DNA of 64,000 nucleotides from Schoenoplectus triqueter (GCA_964058805.1 CAXKVV010001108.1:37453-101452), one strand, 5' to 3'; shown: positions 24,879-37,654, counted from the stretch's first letter. Made by a program: numbers and translations. The notes: generated by a model from the sequence alone, not told the origin.

Positions 24879-26246
24879 GTTGATATATTGCTGGCACAAT
24901 GATGATGATAGCTTGTGTTGATTTAAGTTTGTTAATCAATAAGTGACATTTTTACTATTACGGGAGATTCTCCCAGCATTCTTTCGAGGGTTTAAATATG
25001 AGTGTTGTGCCCCTCGAGTTTTGATTTTGTTTTTGTAGCAGCTGGCTTGCCTTAAAAAATGGCGTGCGATTTTGCTAAATCATAATGGTACAGATAATTG
25101 GATATTTATTGGCTTTTTTATGAATATTTTGAGTTCTTTTCTTATCCTTTTTGCTTGATTGCTAATCATAATATATTCATCTGGATATTTTATATGAACA
25201 AAATGATTTTGTTTTGAGTAACTTTTCCTGGAAGGTTACCTCTACATTTTTAAATAAGAATAAAACTATAATGAAATCAAGTAGTTACCTTTAAAATGTA
25301 TTTAGTTTTCGTCCTTTAAAATATTGATGAAACTGATTAAAATATTTACAAAATAAACGACTCTGCTTTTACTTATAGCATAAAATATGAATAGTTATTG
25401 TTCATGACTAATAAATGAAATAACAAATATCAATGTGAAGAAAGATAAAACTACTTTTTTATACGTTAGGGTAATATATCAAAACAGAAAAATAAATAAT
25501 TAGGTGATGAAATAAAATATTTGAGGTTCAATTAGATGATGACAAAAAAAATAATGTGAAAAGAGGATAATGCTCACTACTCACGATGTTGAATTTTAGT
25601 TCCGGCTCTTCGATTTTTCATTGATCATTACACATTACTCCACCCAAAAAAAAAAGACATATATTCAAACATTTATTTTTGGTACTTGCATAGAAAATAA
25701 ATAGAGGAAGTTACTGTTTACAGTAAAAAAATATCTTTCTTCTTGGCCTGTGGCTGAGCAACACATCTAAATATCATATATGTTTCTTTATGAAAATGAA
25801 ACAGCTTCGTCAAAAAAAAAAAAATCTTCATCAAGAAATTGAAAGACGTGCATTTTTTTTAAGAGATGAGATTCTAGCACTCAATTTTTAGTTTCGTGAA
25901 CAAAAATTTAAATTTATGATTTCCTAAACGTCATCTTAGACAAATATCACTTAAGTCACTTAGGCCGTGGGACCACCTGCAAAAAACAGATTTATTTAAA
26001 AATAAAAAATGACTTGAGAACATTTTCTCAAGCAATTCCAGAAGTTACGACTCATTATAACAGCTCAAAACATTTTTCTGATTAATTATCCTAACACTTA
26101 AATTTGAGTAATATATTTATCCTTCAACTCTTTTTCTATTTCATATTACTCATCAACTCTTTAGATCCTTTCATATTTACTCATATATTTTCAAGTATAA
26201 CTAATATACTTTTGAACTTTTTAAATTTTTTCATATTTATTCTTAA
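24879..26246. other. Carrier 3' UTR and intergenic DNA
   Basis: The carrier 3' UTR probably extends to about 25090. The remainder is AT-rich with nothing recognised. Confidence 0.4.
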
Positions 26247-29016
26247 GCTGGAGTTTGTGGCAGGGGCATACTGGAGTGGAGACGAGAAAAATGCGATGCT
26301 ACAGAGGATATATATGGGACTGCTTGGGAAAGTGAAGAACAGTTATAAACATATATTTTCTTGAAGGAGGAGGCAAAAAGGTGGGACCACCACCGTCTTG
26401 GTCAGGACCTTGATCTCTTCTCTATACAGGTTTTCTGATTCATACTTCACTGAAATTGTCATTTGAGTTTGATTTTTGTAGTAACATGTAAAAGGTAGTT
26501 GGCTAATGTTCCAGCAAACTTAGGGATCTTCAGTATTCCTTTGGTTATCTTCTACAAACAAGTACATTTAAGTAAATATCCGGGTCAAACTTAAGATTTA
26601 GTTCTCCTAATACTGAGAGTAGATTGGTTGTGCCTCAATTAACCCACAATTGGGCAAATTGTTTTGATTGCCCCAATTTGAACATCAATTAAAATATGTA
26701 ACTATGCCTCCAGATATACTCGTGAATCTTTCAATTCACTCGATACAGTATTTTAAGTGACAAAAAACTGGTTAAGATGGTCCCTTCTCCCAATATATAT
26801 TCAAAGCATGTATTAGCCAATAAAGCTTTATTGTCCCTACATTACCTACGTGGAGGTTCAGTTTGTGCAATTAAAACTTGATTCGGACTTCATAACCTCA
26901 AAAAAATTCTGACAATGAACAGTGAAAAATGTATGGGCTTGGAGATGGTCACTAAAAATAGAAAAAAACATTACCAGTTTTCAATCTGCAGATGATGCAA
27001 GTTTCTGACCATTTCAATTATAATTTCCAGGAAGATGCTGGAGGTGGTTTGGTATTCTGGCTCCCAAAGGGTGCAATGGTCAGACATATAATTGAAGACT
27101 CTTGAAAAAAAATTCACCTACAATGTGGCTATGAGCTCCTCTACACGCCGCATGTCCCAAAGGCTGAGCTCTGGAAAATGAGTTGTACCAGCTGAGAGAA
27201 CATGTACGACCAGATGAATGTGGAGAATGAGTTGTACCAGCTCCGCCCCATGAACTGTCCACACCACATCCTTCTTTTCAAGAGGAAATTGCATTCATAT
27301 AAGGGTTTCCCTATTAGGGTTGCAGAACTTGGAACTGTGTACCGGTATGAGCTATCTGGAAGTCTGCATGGTCTCTTTTGTGTCAGAGGATTTACTCAGG
27401 TATCGAACCAGTTATACAAGTACATTAACAAGCGTTCTCATCTAATCACAATCAGCAGTCCATGTGTTTTCCTGCTTGAGGATGCACATGTACTCCTGTG
27501 TCTGTGGTGTGTGCATGTATGAGAGAGAGGGAGGGAAGAATAGCATCTTGCTTCATGATTGGAAGATGATGCATCTGACAACTTGTTTTGCACATGATTT
27601 TTCAAAAAATCATTTAGAATTTATATGGTGTGTTTTTGTGTTTTTTCATATCTTACTTCCTACCTTTCAGGATGACGTACACATATTTTGTTTAGAAGAT
27701 CAAATAAAGGGCGAGATTAGGAGTGTGCTTGATCTGACTGAAGAAACACTGCCAATTCGGGTTTGACAGGTATGAGGTGAATCTCTCAACCTGTCCAGAG
27801 AAATCAGTAGGCAGTGCTGATATCTGGGAGAAGGCAATAGCTGCCTTGAGAGAAGCATTGAATGATAAGGGATGGGATTACAAAATCGACAATGGGGGAG
27901 GTGCTTTTTACGGCCCCAAAATTGACCTGAAAATTGAGGACGCGCTTGGTAGGAAATGGCAGTGTTCCACTGTGAAGGTAATTGGTTGAATTATATGCTT
28001 GTTTTGCAAAATTTACTTCATGAGTTGCCTGTTGGCTTCTTTTCTCTAAGAACTCTCTTCTTGTCACGGGTTTGACAAGTATGAGATATATAGAACCACC
28101 ATAATTCATGATTTACCAACAAGCTCTCCAGCAGGGTCGGTGCAGGTGCAACCATGCTACCATAGCTGGAGTATACTACTTGTGGGTATATTTGTGTATA
28201 GAGAATATTTTAATATCCAAATTAGTATACAGACCAGTACTGCTGGTGCAAGATCTCAATGTTATGGTATACAAATGTGAAAGCCTTGGTTTTCAGATAT
28301 TGACTGTCATCAGTTGCCTCAAGAGAAACAAACCAAAATTTAAAATCACCAAATGAACTTGGCACCAAGGAAGTGCAATGTACCTTTGTATTGAATTTGT
28401 CAATTGTCATTGTGCAGGTTCAGGGGTGGATGCATGATTTTGATCAGATGGGTTAGTAATCAGATTTAATAATTTATTTTAAATTCATTAACTAATGACG
28501 TATTATATAAAACCATTAAAATAATATCTTAAATATATTAAAAATAATAAAACTCAAAATAATAGATAATCGTAGCAATGAAGAAAACTTTCTTCTATGA
28601 AACTTTATATTTTAAAAACTTTTATATAATTCTTTCATTATATATGATATTAAATATTTTTTCTTAATGAAAAGTAATCAGATAATTTAGAGGGGTTATA
28701 AATTTGATCCACAGGAGTCATATGAATAAAATTTTAGTTTAAAAATACTATTTTTTAAAATTCAGAGAGATCAGTTGATTTCAATCTGAGATCCTTGGCA
28801 TCCGTCTCTGTACAGGTTGATTTCAATCTGCCAGAGAGGATTGATATAACTTACATGGATTCAAATGGAGAAAAGAGACGGCCAATCATGATCCACAGAG
28901 CAGTTTTGGGATCGCTTGAACGCTCTTTTGGAGTTCCAATTGAGCATTATACTGGCGATTTTCCTCTTTGGATCTCTCCTATCCAAGCTCGTGTTTTGCC
29001 TGTCACAAATTCAGAG
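26247..29016 (+). pseudogene. Threonyl-tRNA synthetase pseudogene (organellar type), truncated
   Basis: Exon-like pieces 26247-26429, 27031-27399, 27671-27977 and 28816-29016 keep plausible splice sites and match the core of plant organellar threonyl-tRNA synthetase: [74 protein letters not shown] and [15 protein letters not shown]. It is broken: a reading-frame shift near 26312, in-frame stops at 26346, 27103 and 27193, and a further frame loss near 27750. The N-terminal part and the anticodon-binding C-terminal part are absent. Introns are kept, so it came from a DNA duplication and not from reverse transcription. Three short internal duplications are described under findings. Confidence 0.9.
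28424..28790. mobile_element. Possible degenerate DNA element in the pseudogene's last intron
   Basis: The segment opens AGGGGTGGATGCATGATTTT and later has AGGGGTTATAAATTTGATCC and TTCAGAGAGATCAG, a layout I associate with hAT-like non-autonomous elements common in plants. Ends and target duplications are not clear, so this is tentative. Confidence 0.25.
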
Positions 29017-29819
29017 GTCTCTTCAAACCCCCCTCCTCACCTCTTCACCCTTCATGTGTTGATCTAATTTTTGAGCCCCAGCTAACCCACTGCAATTACA
29101 ACCAGAACAAAGAAAATGGAAAAAATGGAGGAAAAAGTAGAATAATCTTCAATTTCGTGATAGTTGCCGTCTAAAATTTGTATGTAATTTAGTGGTTGTA
29201 TTGGTCATCACCACAAAATCCTACGACACTTGTTTGTTTTAGTTGATTTTTTTTAATGCAATTTCTGGTTGAGTATTGTAGTGAGGTTGTACAGCTCATT
29301 AGACTTGTACCTCGGCTAGATTAATTCTAGGTTTTAGGTTGATTACATTACAATCTTTTCTTTCATGTTTACTTTTTCACGATGCACATAGAACTTTTTA
29401 TTTTTAATTAAATTAAGTAGTCTATTTGCCTCCTGCTAAAAAAAATGATCATCTTATTGTTTGCTTTCTTAAAAAGTGGGTACCTCGCCACACGAAGTCG
29501 AACCTGTTGAAAAGTGTTGAGACTCTTGTTGTGCTTTCCTCTCCCACAACAATATTCAAACTTACTATCTGGCACAAAAAAAAAAACGAAAGAAAGAAGA
29601 GGACAAACTGACACTTGTACGAAAAATAATATATTGCATCAAAATATCTCCAGGGCGTAAAAGCACTGAGGTTATCTTATTACACTAGAAAGATAAAACA
29701 AACGAGGAAAACGAATATATCACCAAGGCTTAGTCTATTATGTATTATAACCCTCCTGTTTCACGGCCTAAGCCCACTTTATAAATCTTTATACAGTTCT
29801 CGAACTTTAGATGATGCTC
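29017..29819. other. Intergenic DNA
   Basis: AT-rich, with nothing recognised. The 3' UTR of the minus-strand antiporter gene should lie within its right part. Confidence 0.4.
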
Positions 29820-32800
29820 TTATAATCGTGAATCTCCCCCAATTATCCGCCCGGGCCCACCAAAGATAGGCCTCATGTAAGTGTCATCAAACTTTCTCCA
29901 ATGGACATGTATAGTATGAACCGGCCTCTCAAGCAACATTGATAGACTCTGCTTTGCTTGGAGGAGACCACTAGAGGATGGATCTCCCAAGGTTAAAAAT
30001 GGGAACATTATATCATCATCTTTGGATGTGCTTCCGTTGTCACTGCCATGGTGGTTACCCATCTCAGGTTGATGGTGATGTGGCAACAACATAGAAACGA
30101 GTGGCCTCGTAAGAAACCCAAATACCTATGTTGAACCCCTCAAGTAAGATATTTTGTAACATTTACCAAATGGAACTAGAAGCACAATATATGCAACAGC
30201 ACACTGACCTGATTGATACTTTTTGAACTAATTCAATCAATACACAACATAATTTGCTTCTCACCAATAGTCAAGAATTACATATAAGAGGCAACTCAAT
30301 CAGCTAGATTAGACATATTATTGCTCCTCATGATAGCATGAAAGTACAATAGATTGCTTCTATATACTTTTGTTTAATACTAAAGGAGTATATAAATCAA
30401 GAATATAACTCAGGCAAAAATATACAAGTCATACCAGTGTGGTGAAGAGAACAACAACTATAGTGCTTGTGACGCTTGTTGCATGAACGGGGTCTTGTGT
30501 TATTCCAGAGGAAGTGAACTGCATTTGCAAACAGCCAAAAATTCTAACTTCAAAATCTATCATGCCTTTATCATTCAATCAATATACTCTCCACATTGTC
30601 ACTTGATATCCTCTTATCAATTGATGTCATAAACCAGTAAACCACCACAAGTGAACAAAAGAGTTAGGGTATACTCATCAACAAATTTCATCTCCCAATC
30701 AGCTTATTGTTTAGTCACTTTGACTTGAGCTTCTGAAGCACGTCAGTCGAAAATACAACTAGTTACCTGATTATAAGCAAGAGCAACGGACACTGCTCCT
30801 CTCATTAGACCTGCCCACCATATGACCACCTTGAATCAGCACGACAAATTCAAATAGAGAGATTGTTAGAATTTGGCAGTGGCAAGTTAACAAATATATT
30901 AACTGGCTTTTATGCATAGACCAAGGCGCTGAATGTTATCTGATGCATTTTTATTTAACAAGCTTGAGAAAATTGGAAGAAAAGATGATTGTGATAAAAA
31001 TGAAGACATGCCATGGAAGCAAACCTGGTGTTTGAATGTAATCAGTTGCCTCTCAGAAGGAGAGCTGAAGTAATTTGACATAAAAGATAATGGAAACACA
31101 AAAGCAGCACGCCCGACTAGTATCAGAAATATCGTCACACCATATATGCCGAATACCGTCCTCAATCTATCAAGATAGTAAAAGACACTAAGAAGGGAAA
31201 GAGGAATATTATGAAGTAAAGAGTCCATTCATATAATAAAAACAGAATCTCATATAATAACAACACAAACCATATACCTTGTTTCAGTTTTTTTCCATTT
31301 ATCAATGTCAAGTGCATCCATTCCAACATAAAGAAAAATGAAAGTCTCAGCAGTGAAGGACATTGTCGCAAATATATGCCTACAAAAATATTGTTTTTGT
31401 CACTCTCCTCGCCTTCTAACTGGAATCTAAAGAAAAATAGGCACAAGTCTAAAGGAGGCATGCACCTTGTTGTGATCCTTGAGTTTTCAGTCACATTATG
31501 CCATGCATAATGTGACATCACAATACCACAGAAAAACACTGCCAATATACCACTTAATTGAAGAAGCTGTACAATAGAACTATCATATGTCAGCAGTTCA
31601 TAGTTTTCAAGCAATGAATAGACTACATAAATTGAATTAAAAGGCATTTTGTCATAATTATATATATTAACCTCAGCTAGCATGTAAGAAAGATATGCCA
31701 TTAGGGCCATCAGAGCAATTTCCCGATCTGTGGAGTGCCTACAAATTAAATTCGAAAATTATATACTCTGAGTTCTTTTCTATTCTTTTTTAACAGTCCA
31801 AAAAATTTAATCTGCGTGACAATATTATTTTAGTGAGTCTGACGACCAACCTGCCGAAATATAAAGCTTTAAGGGCATAAGCAGTCAAAAGTCCAGTCTG
31901 TAACACATATGAGAAAATATATTTAATCGAATATATATCAAATTCTATTATTTTCTCACATTGTAGGCGGGCGGGCTGGGGGGGGGGGAGGGAAGTTGAA
32001 GCCCCTGGTCATTTTTTTAAAAAAAAATACCCTTATATTTATGTGTGTTTTCAGAAAAAAATAGAAAAATATGTTTATATTGAAGAAAATTTTCAATTCC
32101 CCCTCCCCCCAACCCGCCGCCCCCAAAACTTTGGCTCTGCCTCTGATTATAAGAATTGAAGCACAAAATAAATAAAAGGAAAGTACAGATCAATAATGGA
32201 AGAGAAATCTAAAATAAATATGAGCTTACAGTAACTCCTAGAATGGTGCTAGTGGTGAATAGATAGAGAAAGTCCCCAAGAACCTTAAGAGCTGTTCGGC
32301 TTTCTAAGCTAGAAACATCAATTTTCTTAATTGCATTAAAAAGCACAACTGATGTGGCGTCATTCACAACACCTTCACCAAATACCAAGCTATAGAGCCT
32401 GGGTGTTTCTTCTTGGCAAAGCACCTACAGTTGCGTAACCATATAACTCCAGAAATACTCTTTGTTAGTGTTTAAAGCACCCTCTGTTTTTGGTTTGTAC
32501 AGAGTTGAACAAAACCAGTTCACATGTTTATTCAAATAAGATCATGATGGAACTGATTTTTCAAGATCATTTTTCCAACAGTAAGAATTTGCAAAATTAA
32601 AAATTTCAGTTACCTCTCTCATCTTTCTATCCAAAAAAAAAGAAGAAAAATTTCAGTCACCTGTAGTGTGCAAACGGTGTCTGTTGAAGAAAAAATTGTT
32701 CCAAGGGCTGTAGGAAACAAACAATATACATTACACGATAAATAATTACAAAATTTCTTTTACTCAACACAAATTATTAAATTAGAGCTCAAGAACTATA

Positions 32801-34260
32801 ATAACAAAAAAACCTATTAACTGGATCATATTTTTCTGTGGATTGCAAAAAAGGAACAGGGATTTTGTAATTGTGACCCACCTAGATAATCCTGTAGATT
32901 GAGCCCACTAAAACCAACCTTTGGATAAAGCCGAAGGCAACCTATTAACAGAATGAAAACAAAAATCAGTTATTTCTTGCTGGACACCTCCAGTATGTTA
33001 CTAAATTTGAGAATTCCAAAGTTCCATCCTCCCATGTAACTCTTTTTCAATTTGATTAATATAATCTAATAGTAGACAATTTGTCTACTACAAAAAAAAA
33101 AGTTCCATCCTCCCAGTTCGCTCTCCCAGCTAGATGATACAGAAGTAAATTACAAAATGTGAAGGTTGGAGGAGGGAATCAAATAATGAGTAAAATCACC
33201 TACTGAAATGATGAAAAATGAGATAAACACTCCAAGCACTCCAAATGACATTATTGTGAGGAAGTTATGGAAGAACTGTTTTTTCTTTACTTGGAATCTG
33301 CAAGGCATAAAGAAGTTTTATGTAGTAAGAGACGCATCTGTTTCATCCCAAAATTGAATGAAATTCACTTGGAAGTTTGATTCATAAATTTAAAAACCTA
33401 CCCAGCATTAAAAATAATAGGCGGCAACAAATAGATGAAGAAAAGCTCCTCATCAAACCTCACTATGTGGGAATTCCTAGCTTTGCTTACGAGTAATATA
33501 ATTGTTCCAACAATGGCTCCCTAAATTAAAAAAGAAAAGACAAAAAAGTTATTAAACATTTGCATGTAAAAGTTTCTGACAAGTGACAACCAAACTTCAT
33601 ATATACAAGAAATTTGGTCCTTTTCATTTGCTTAATCCAGAGCAAGAAAGCATTAAGCTTAAAAGTGCACAGCACATGCATTGTAGAAATCCAGATGCAC
33701 AACTTCAGCTTATATTATAGAAATCGGGATGAAATTTCCAGAGTTCAGGTACACAGCATCTATTTAATAGCAAGTGTTAAACATTAATCGATTAATAACT
33801 TGGTCATTAGTTATTAAAAAACGGGTATGAACAGAATAATTCACATATCGCATATGCTCAACCAACCACAGCCTATTTCCTTGCTCTCACTTCAAATTGA
33901 CAATATAAACAGATGAATCGTTTCTACTATCAAGTAACAAGAACAAAAGGAATCCCCGATTTGAGGGTGCTAATTTAGAAAAAATAAAAATAAATGACCC
34001 TTGACATAGAGGTTGTCAAAGCCCCACAGGAGGAGGTTTCTTTAAAAAAAACAAAGAGGAATAAATTGAATCGGAGATGAAAAGAATCGATAGCTTACTA
34101 TCAGTATAGCAGTGATAGATTTGTTAACCCATCTGTGCTCCTCAAACAAGTGCCCGACGAGTATGCAAAAACAAAGCACCGCGGCGAAAATAGAGATCGA
34201 CACCACCGTACTCCGCCCCGAATAGTTGGAGAAATCGTCGACGAACCTCACAAAATCCAT
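29820..34260 (-). CDS. Sodium/hydrogen exchanger, class I (vacuolar NHX type)
   Basis: Electroneutral Na+(K+)/H+ antiporter expected in the tonoplast, moving cations into the vacuole for pH, K+ and salt homeostasis. Exons in transcript order: 34099-34260, 33402-33520, 33200-33297, 32882-32941, 32661-32707, 32230-32424, 31851-31897, 31672-31738, 31466-31566, 31278-31379, 31025-31166, 30767-30829, 30435-30518, 29820-30125; phases agree, giving 530 aa. Visible signatures: amiloride-binding LFFIYLLPPI (residues 80-89), SSTDTVCTLQ with Asp156, FGEGVVNDATSVV with Asn183-Asp184, GILAVFFCGIVMSHY, AETFIFLYVGMDALD, VIWWAGLMRGAVSVALAY. The C-terminal tail (VHWRKFDDTYMRPIFGG) is the class-I cytosolic/vacuolar tail. 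The upstream in-frame TTG was ignored for the ATG at 34260. No lesions are seen. Introns carry a poly-A retro-insertion and G-rich element remnants. Confidence 0.95.
31967..32146. repeat. G-run/C-run pair, probable MITE remnant in an NHX intron
   Basis: A G-quadruplex-capable run lies at 31967-31992 (GGCGGGCGGGCTGGG then a long G run and AGGG). Its counterpart on the other strand lies at 32099-32124 (CCCCCTCCCCCCAACCC then GCCGCCCCC). The right side ends GGCTCTGCCTCTG, the complement of the CAGAGGCNGAGCC motif found at ends of many plant elements. I infer a decayed DNA transposon remnant. Confidence 0.45.
33019..33115 (+). mobile_element. 65-bp poly-A retro-insertion with 16-bp target duplication
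   Basis: The 16-bp direct repeat AAGTTCCATCCTCCCA occurs at 33019-33034 and 33100-33115. Between them lies a 65-bp insert ending in about ten A residues. This is the signature of target-primed reverse transcription, probably a strongly 5'-truncated LINE or SINE tail. It is in the NHX intron between exons 3 and 4, antisense to the gene. Confidence 0.75.
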
Positions 34261-35023
34261 TGCCGTGAGCAGGAAAGAACGATTCAAAATCGCGAATTTT
34301 CAAGATCGTGTCAGATAAGAGATCAGAGTTTATCTAGGCTTTTCTCTCACACAGTCGCGCACTCTCGGTGGGTTGTAATTACCGAAGGTTTTAAATTAAT
34401 TTTCTTGGACACTTTTGGGAACCGATTTTTGGCGGGGAACACTAGCGGACAATTTCACAAGAGAAAGGTTTTCTGTGACATTTTATTTGAAACGTGGTAA
34501 GGAGTTCACTGTTAGGTGGTCCCACTATGAAATTGCACTGGGAGGCAAGTGGTTCCCGCTAGCAAGAGTTAGTGTGGATAAATCAGACTATGCCGCTAGC
34601 AAGAGCGGTGCACAATCTCCACCTCACTGATGCGTGGGTTCAGGAACTGGTAGGTCCCACAATTAGTTGGATGATGTAGTTACAACATGTCCATATACTT
34701 AGTTCTGTTTAGCTTGCAACGGAAGAGAGGGGTGGACTGACACGTGTACAGGACGCTGGAAGTACGTTCGGCCAGTACTGCCACGTAGCTCTGCTGGCGG
34801 CTGCACAGGGAAGTCCAGATTCAATGTGGCGTAAACGGAGAGGTCCTACATATAGCTCGCTACTTAGTTTCGCCAGACGTGGGGGCTACCGACTACGAGT
34901 GTAAACAAATAACAAATGAATGACTAACGAGGGTATCCGCCTTCAAAAACCAAGTAGTACATTAGTTTTTAATGTCTATATTATCTATTTGAACCACACG
35001 AATTTACCCACAAGGCAACAATG

Positions 35024-35030
<7 letters not shown>
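34261..35030 (-). promoter_or_regulatory. NHX upstream region
   Basis: The region upstream of the minus-strand antiporter. GACACGTGTAC at 34739-34749 contains a G-box/ABRE core (ACGTGT), and AGACGTGGG lies near 34877. Class-I NHX genes are often ABA- and salt-responsive, so the ABRE may matter, but this is inference. CCGCTAGCAAGAG is repeated directly near 34557 and 34592. No gene is recognised here. Confidence 0.4.
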
Positions 35031-35066
<36 letters not shown>

Positions 35067-35070
<4 letters not shown>

Positions 35071-35469
35071 CGACTATGATACTTTGCAAAGTACAGAGAT
35101 ATTGTGTGTTTTGCGCTATATTTTTAATTTCAAGTCAGAAATAATCAATATTAACCGTTCAATCTAATTTTCATATAAAAATCTATTACTAAACTAAATT
35201 TTATATTTTTTAGAATTTTTTTACTATTTTTTCTGATGAGGAGAAAATAACTTGATCTGAGAATTCTGATTCATTCAAAAATGATGATTTCCTCTCTATC
35301 CAAAAAAATACAAATAAATTCCAAAAAAATATAAAATTTGGTTTACTAATAGTTTTGATATGGAGATTAGATTGAGCAATTTGGATCGATCATTTCTGAC
35401 TTAAAATTAATAATAGAGCGCAAAATACACAACGCTCTTGTGCTTTGCAAAACACCATAACCTAATTCT
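35067..35469. mobile_element. Foldback MITE, family B, copy 2, between (TA)n tracts
   Basis: It matches 20437-20824 in both arms (GATGAGGAGAAAATAACTTG and TTTACTAATAG words in mirrored positions; AATCAGAATTCTCAGATCAAG is present in reverse orientation). (TA)n tracts of about 35031-35066 and 35470-35485 flank it. The arms form a long imperfect hairpin. Confidence 0.8.
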
Positions 35470-35485
35470 ATATATATATATATAT

Positions 35486-35893
35486 AGTGGAGATACCGTG
35501 AGCTCAAGCTCATGGAGGCCTTCCGTGAGCTTAACTCAAAAAACATATTAAATCATCTCGAAATTTTAATTTATCATTCTCATTAAATTCTTTATATAAA
35601 AATCTTGTGGCATGCAAAAATTTAGAGTGTTTTGAGCTTTTTAAGTCACTATTTTTAATTTTTGAAAATGATGTTCAAGTATTGAATATATTATTATTAT
35701 TTTTAGAGCTGATTTTCAAAAATTAAAAACCACAACTTAAAAAGCTCAAAACGCTCCAAATTTTTGCATCCCATGAGATTTTCATATAAAGAATTTTATG
35801 AGAATGATAAATTAAAATCTCGAAATAATTTGATATATTTTTTGAGTTAAATTCACGGAAGGCCTCCGTGAGCTTAAGCTCACGGTATATCTA
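35486..35893. mobile_element. Foldback MITE, family C, complete copy, between (TA)n tracts
   Basis: Left end AGATACCGTGAGCTCAAGCT pairs with right end AGCTTAAGCTCACGGTATCT-like sequence, and GGAGGCCTTCCGTGAGC is mirrored near 35857-35875. It is flanked by (TA)n at 35470-35485 and about 35894-35908. Related to 16882-17293 and 12370-12640. Confidence 0.82.
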
Positions 35894-35908
35894 ATATATA
35901 TATATATA

Positions 35909-37654
35909 TGGGGAGACAACTTCAAATAATATATTATTTTAACATTTATTAAATTCCATTCCTAAATACGTGATTTTAATCATAACATTTTAATATTAAA
36001 TTATTTAAGAAAATATTAAGTTCTGTGTTGATTCTAATTTATTTATTATAACTAAATGATTTTGATATTAGAAATATTCTTAATTTTGTCTCTTATAATT
36101 TTATTTTTTTACTATGCATTTTTTCCTTTCTTTATTATTTTATGTTTTTAAGTATGAACCAGGAAAAATACTTAAAAAATAAAAAATATTTTTTAGTTAA
36201 TTTGTACTATTAATACATGTCTCCTAAATAGTTTAAATACCTTAAAACATACAATTTTTTTTACCTTGCATACACGTATGTGCACAAATTTTTTTTGAAC
36301 CGTTCACCAGAATTTAATTTTTACATAGCGTGCACGTCTTGAAAAGTTTGGCATCATCATAACAGGAGAAAAGTAATTGAGGTCAACAAAAATAGTAAAA
36401 ATCAGATAATTTTCTATTACATGGACAAAAACCTTAGGAGGCCTATTTGCGTAATAAGCCAAGTAGTACAAACATAATTTTCTAAATTAATCGAATAAGT
36501 TTAATTTACCATCTAAATATTACTGAAATTTCATATTAAAATGAAACGTTAGAAGATTTCGAACAACTAGACGTGAACTAAAATTAAATCTGACATTATG
36601 ATCGAAAAACCTCAGATTAAATTTAACATTTTTGTATAATGTCTCATGCACGCAATTTTTAAGAGACAAATGTAGTCTCATATAATTAGATTGACATGAT
36701 TTTAAAATTTAATTTGTAATTTATAATGATGAAAATATATATTAACTAATATGCATATTTCATTTTGAAAAAAATAAAACAAAATAAAAAAATTGTTGTC
36801 ATAGCATATTTCATATCAGATGAATGGTAAAAGTACCCCAAATTCATGGAAACACGTTTTTCTTAATTTAACAAGTAAAGCAACATGGTACACCAGTATT
36901 AAATAACCGTTGTTCTTTTTTGCATTGCATATCATGGCACCACTCCTATAAATACTCATACATATCATGCATTTCCTTTCATGGCTGGAATGAGTAGAAA
37001 AAACTTATAAGAGTTCAAATATCCATCCATCTTCAAATATTTGAGTGAAAAAAAAATCTAAGTTTCAATCAATATTAGTTTAGTAGAGAAAAAAATGAGT
37101 GAACCATAGAAGGTTATGTTATAGCAAAACTTTCTTATTAGCTTCGAAATCCCGTTAACCTTTCGATAGTGTCCACTCATAAACTAAAACTCAGTCATCC
37201 AAGTCGTTAAATAAATCCTTCCCTAATGCCAAAATAATGCCCGGTGGAGGAGGCTTTTCCCGACTTACCAATATTTTCGAATAATTCTGAACTCTTTATC
37301 TCTTTTAGTTTCTCTTTTTATATTATCTTTGTAATTTGAGTAGTAATTCCCTTAATTTACTTTTCAATTTATTTGTCTTTATTTCTTTCCCTCTTTTTTA
37401 TTTTATTTTATTTTTTAAGGCCATACTAGTAGAGATCGAGTAAATCGGGTGAGTGTGGTGCCTAACACCTTCCACACTCATAACCAATGCACGAATTCAA
37501 TTCTTATCCTTTGGGAAAAAATGATTAACTTGGTATTTTTTCTGATGAATATCGGGTGGCAACTCCAAAATATAAAAAAATAAAAAAAATCATTAACCAC
37601 CGGTCGGATCTTGAGTCAGTTTAGCGGGTAGCTACACACGTGGTGCGACACACG
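35909..37654. other. AT-rich DNA with LTR-like remnant
   Basis: A TATA-like CCTATAAATACTC lies near 36945, and GTGGTGCCTAACACCTTCC (about 37457) followed by GGGTGGCAACTCC (about 37553) resembles the 3' part of plant gypsy-type LTRs. The sequence up to about 37649 could be a decayed LTR. No target duplication or internal domain was found, so this is tentative. Confidence 0.3.

Noticed and set aside
34135..34630. + strand frames opposite and upstream of the first NHX exon
   Set aside because: Antisense shadow of the NHX first exon and promoter; no known protein.
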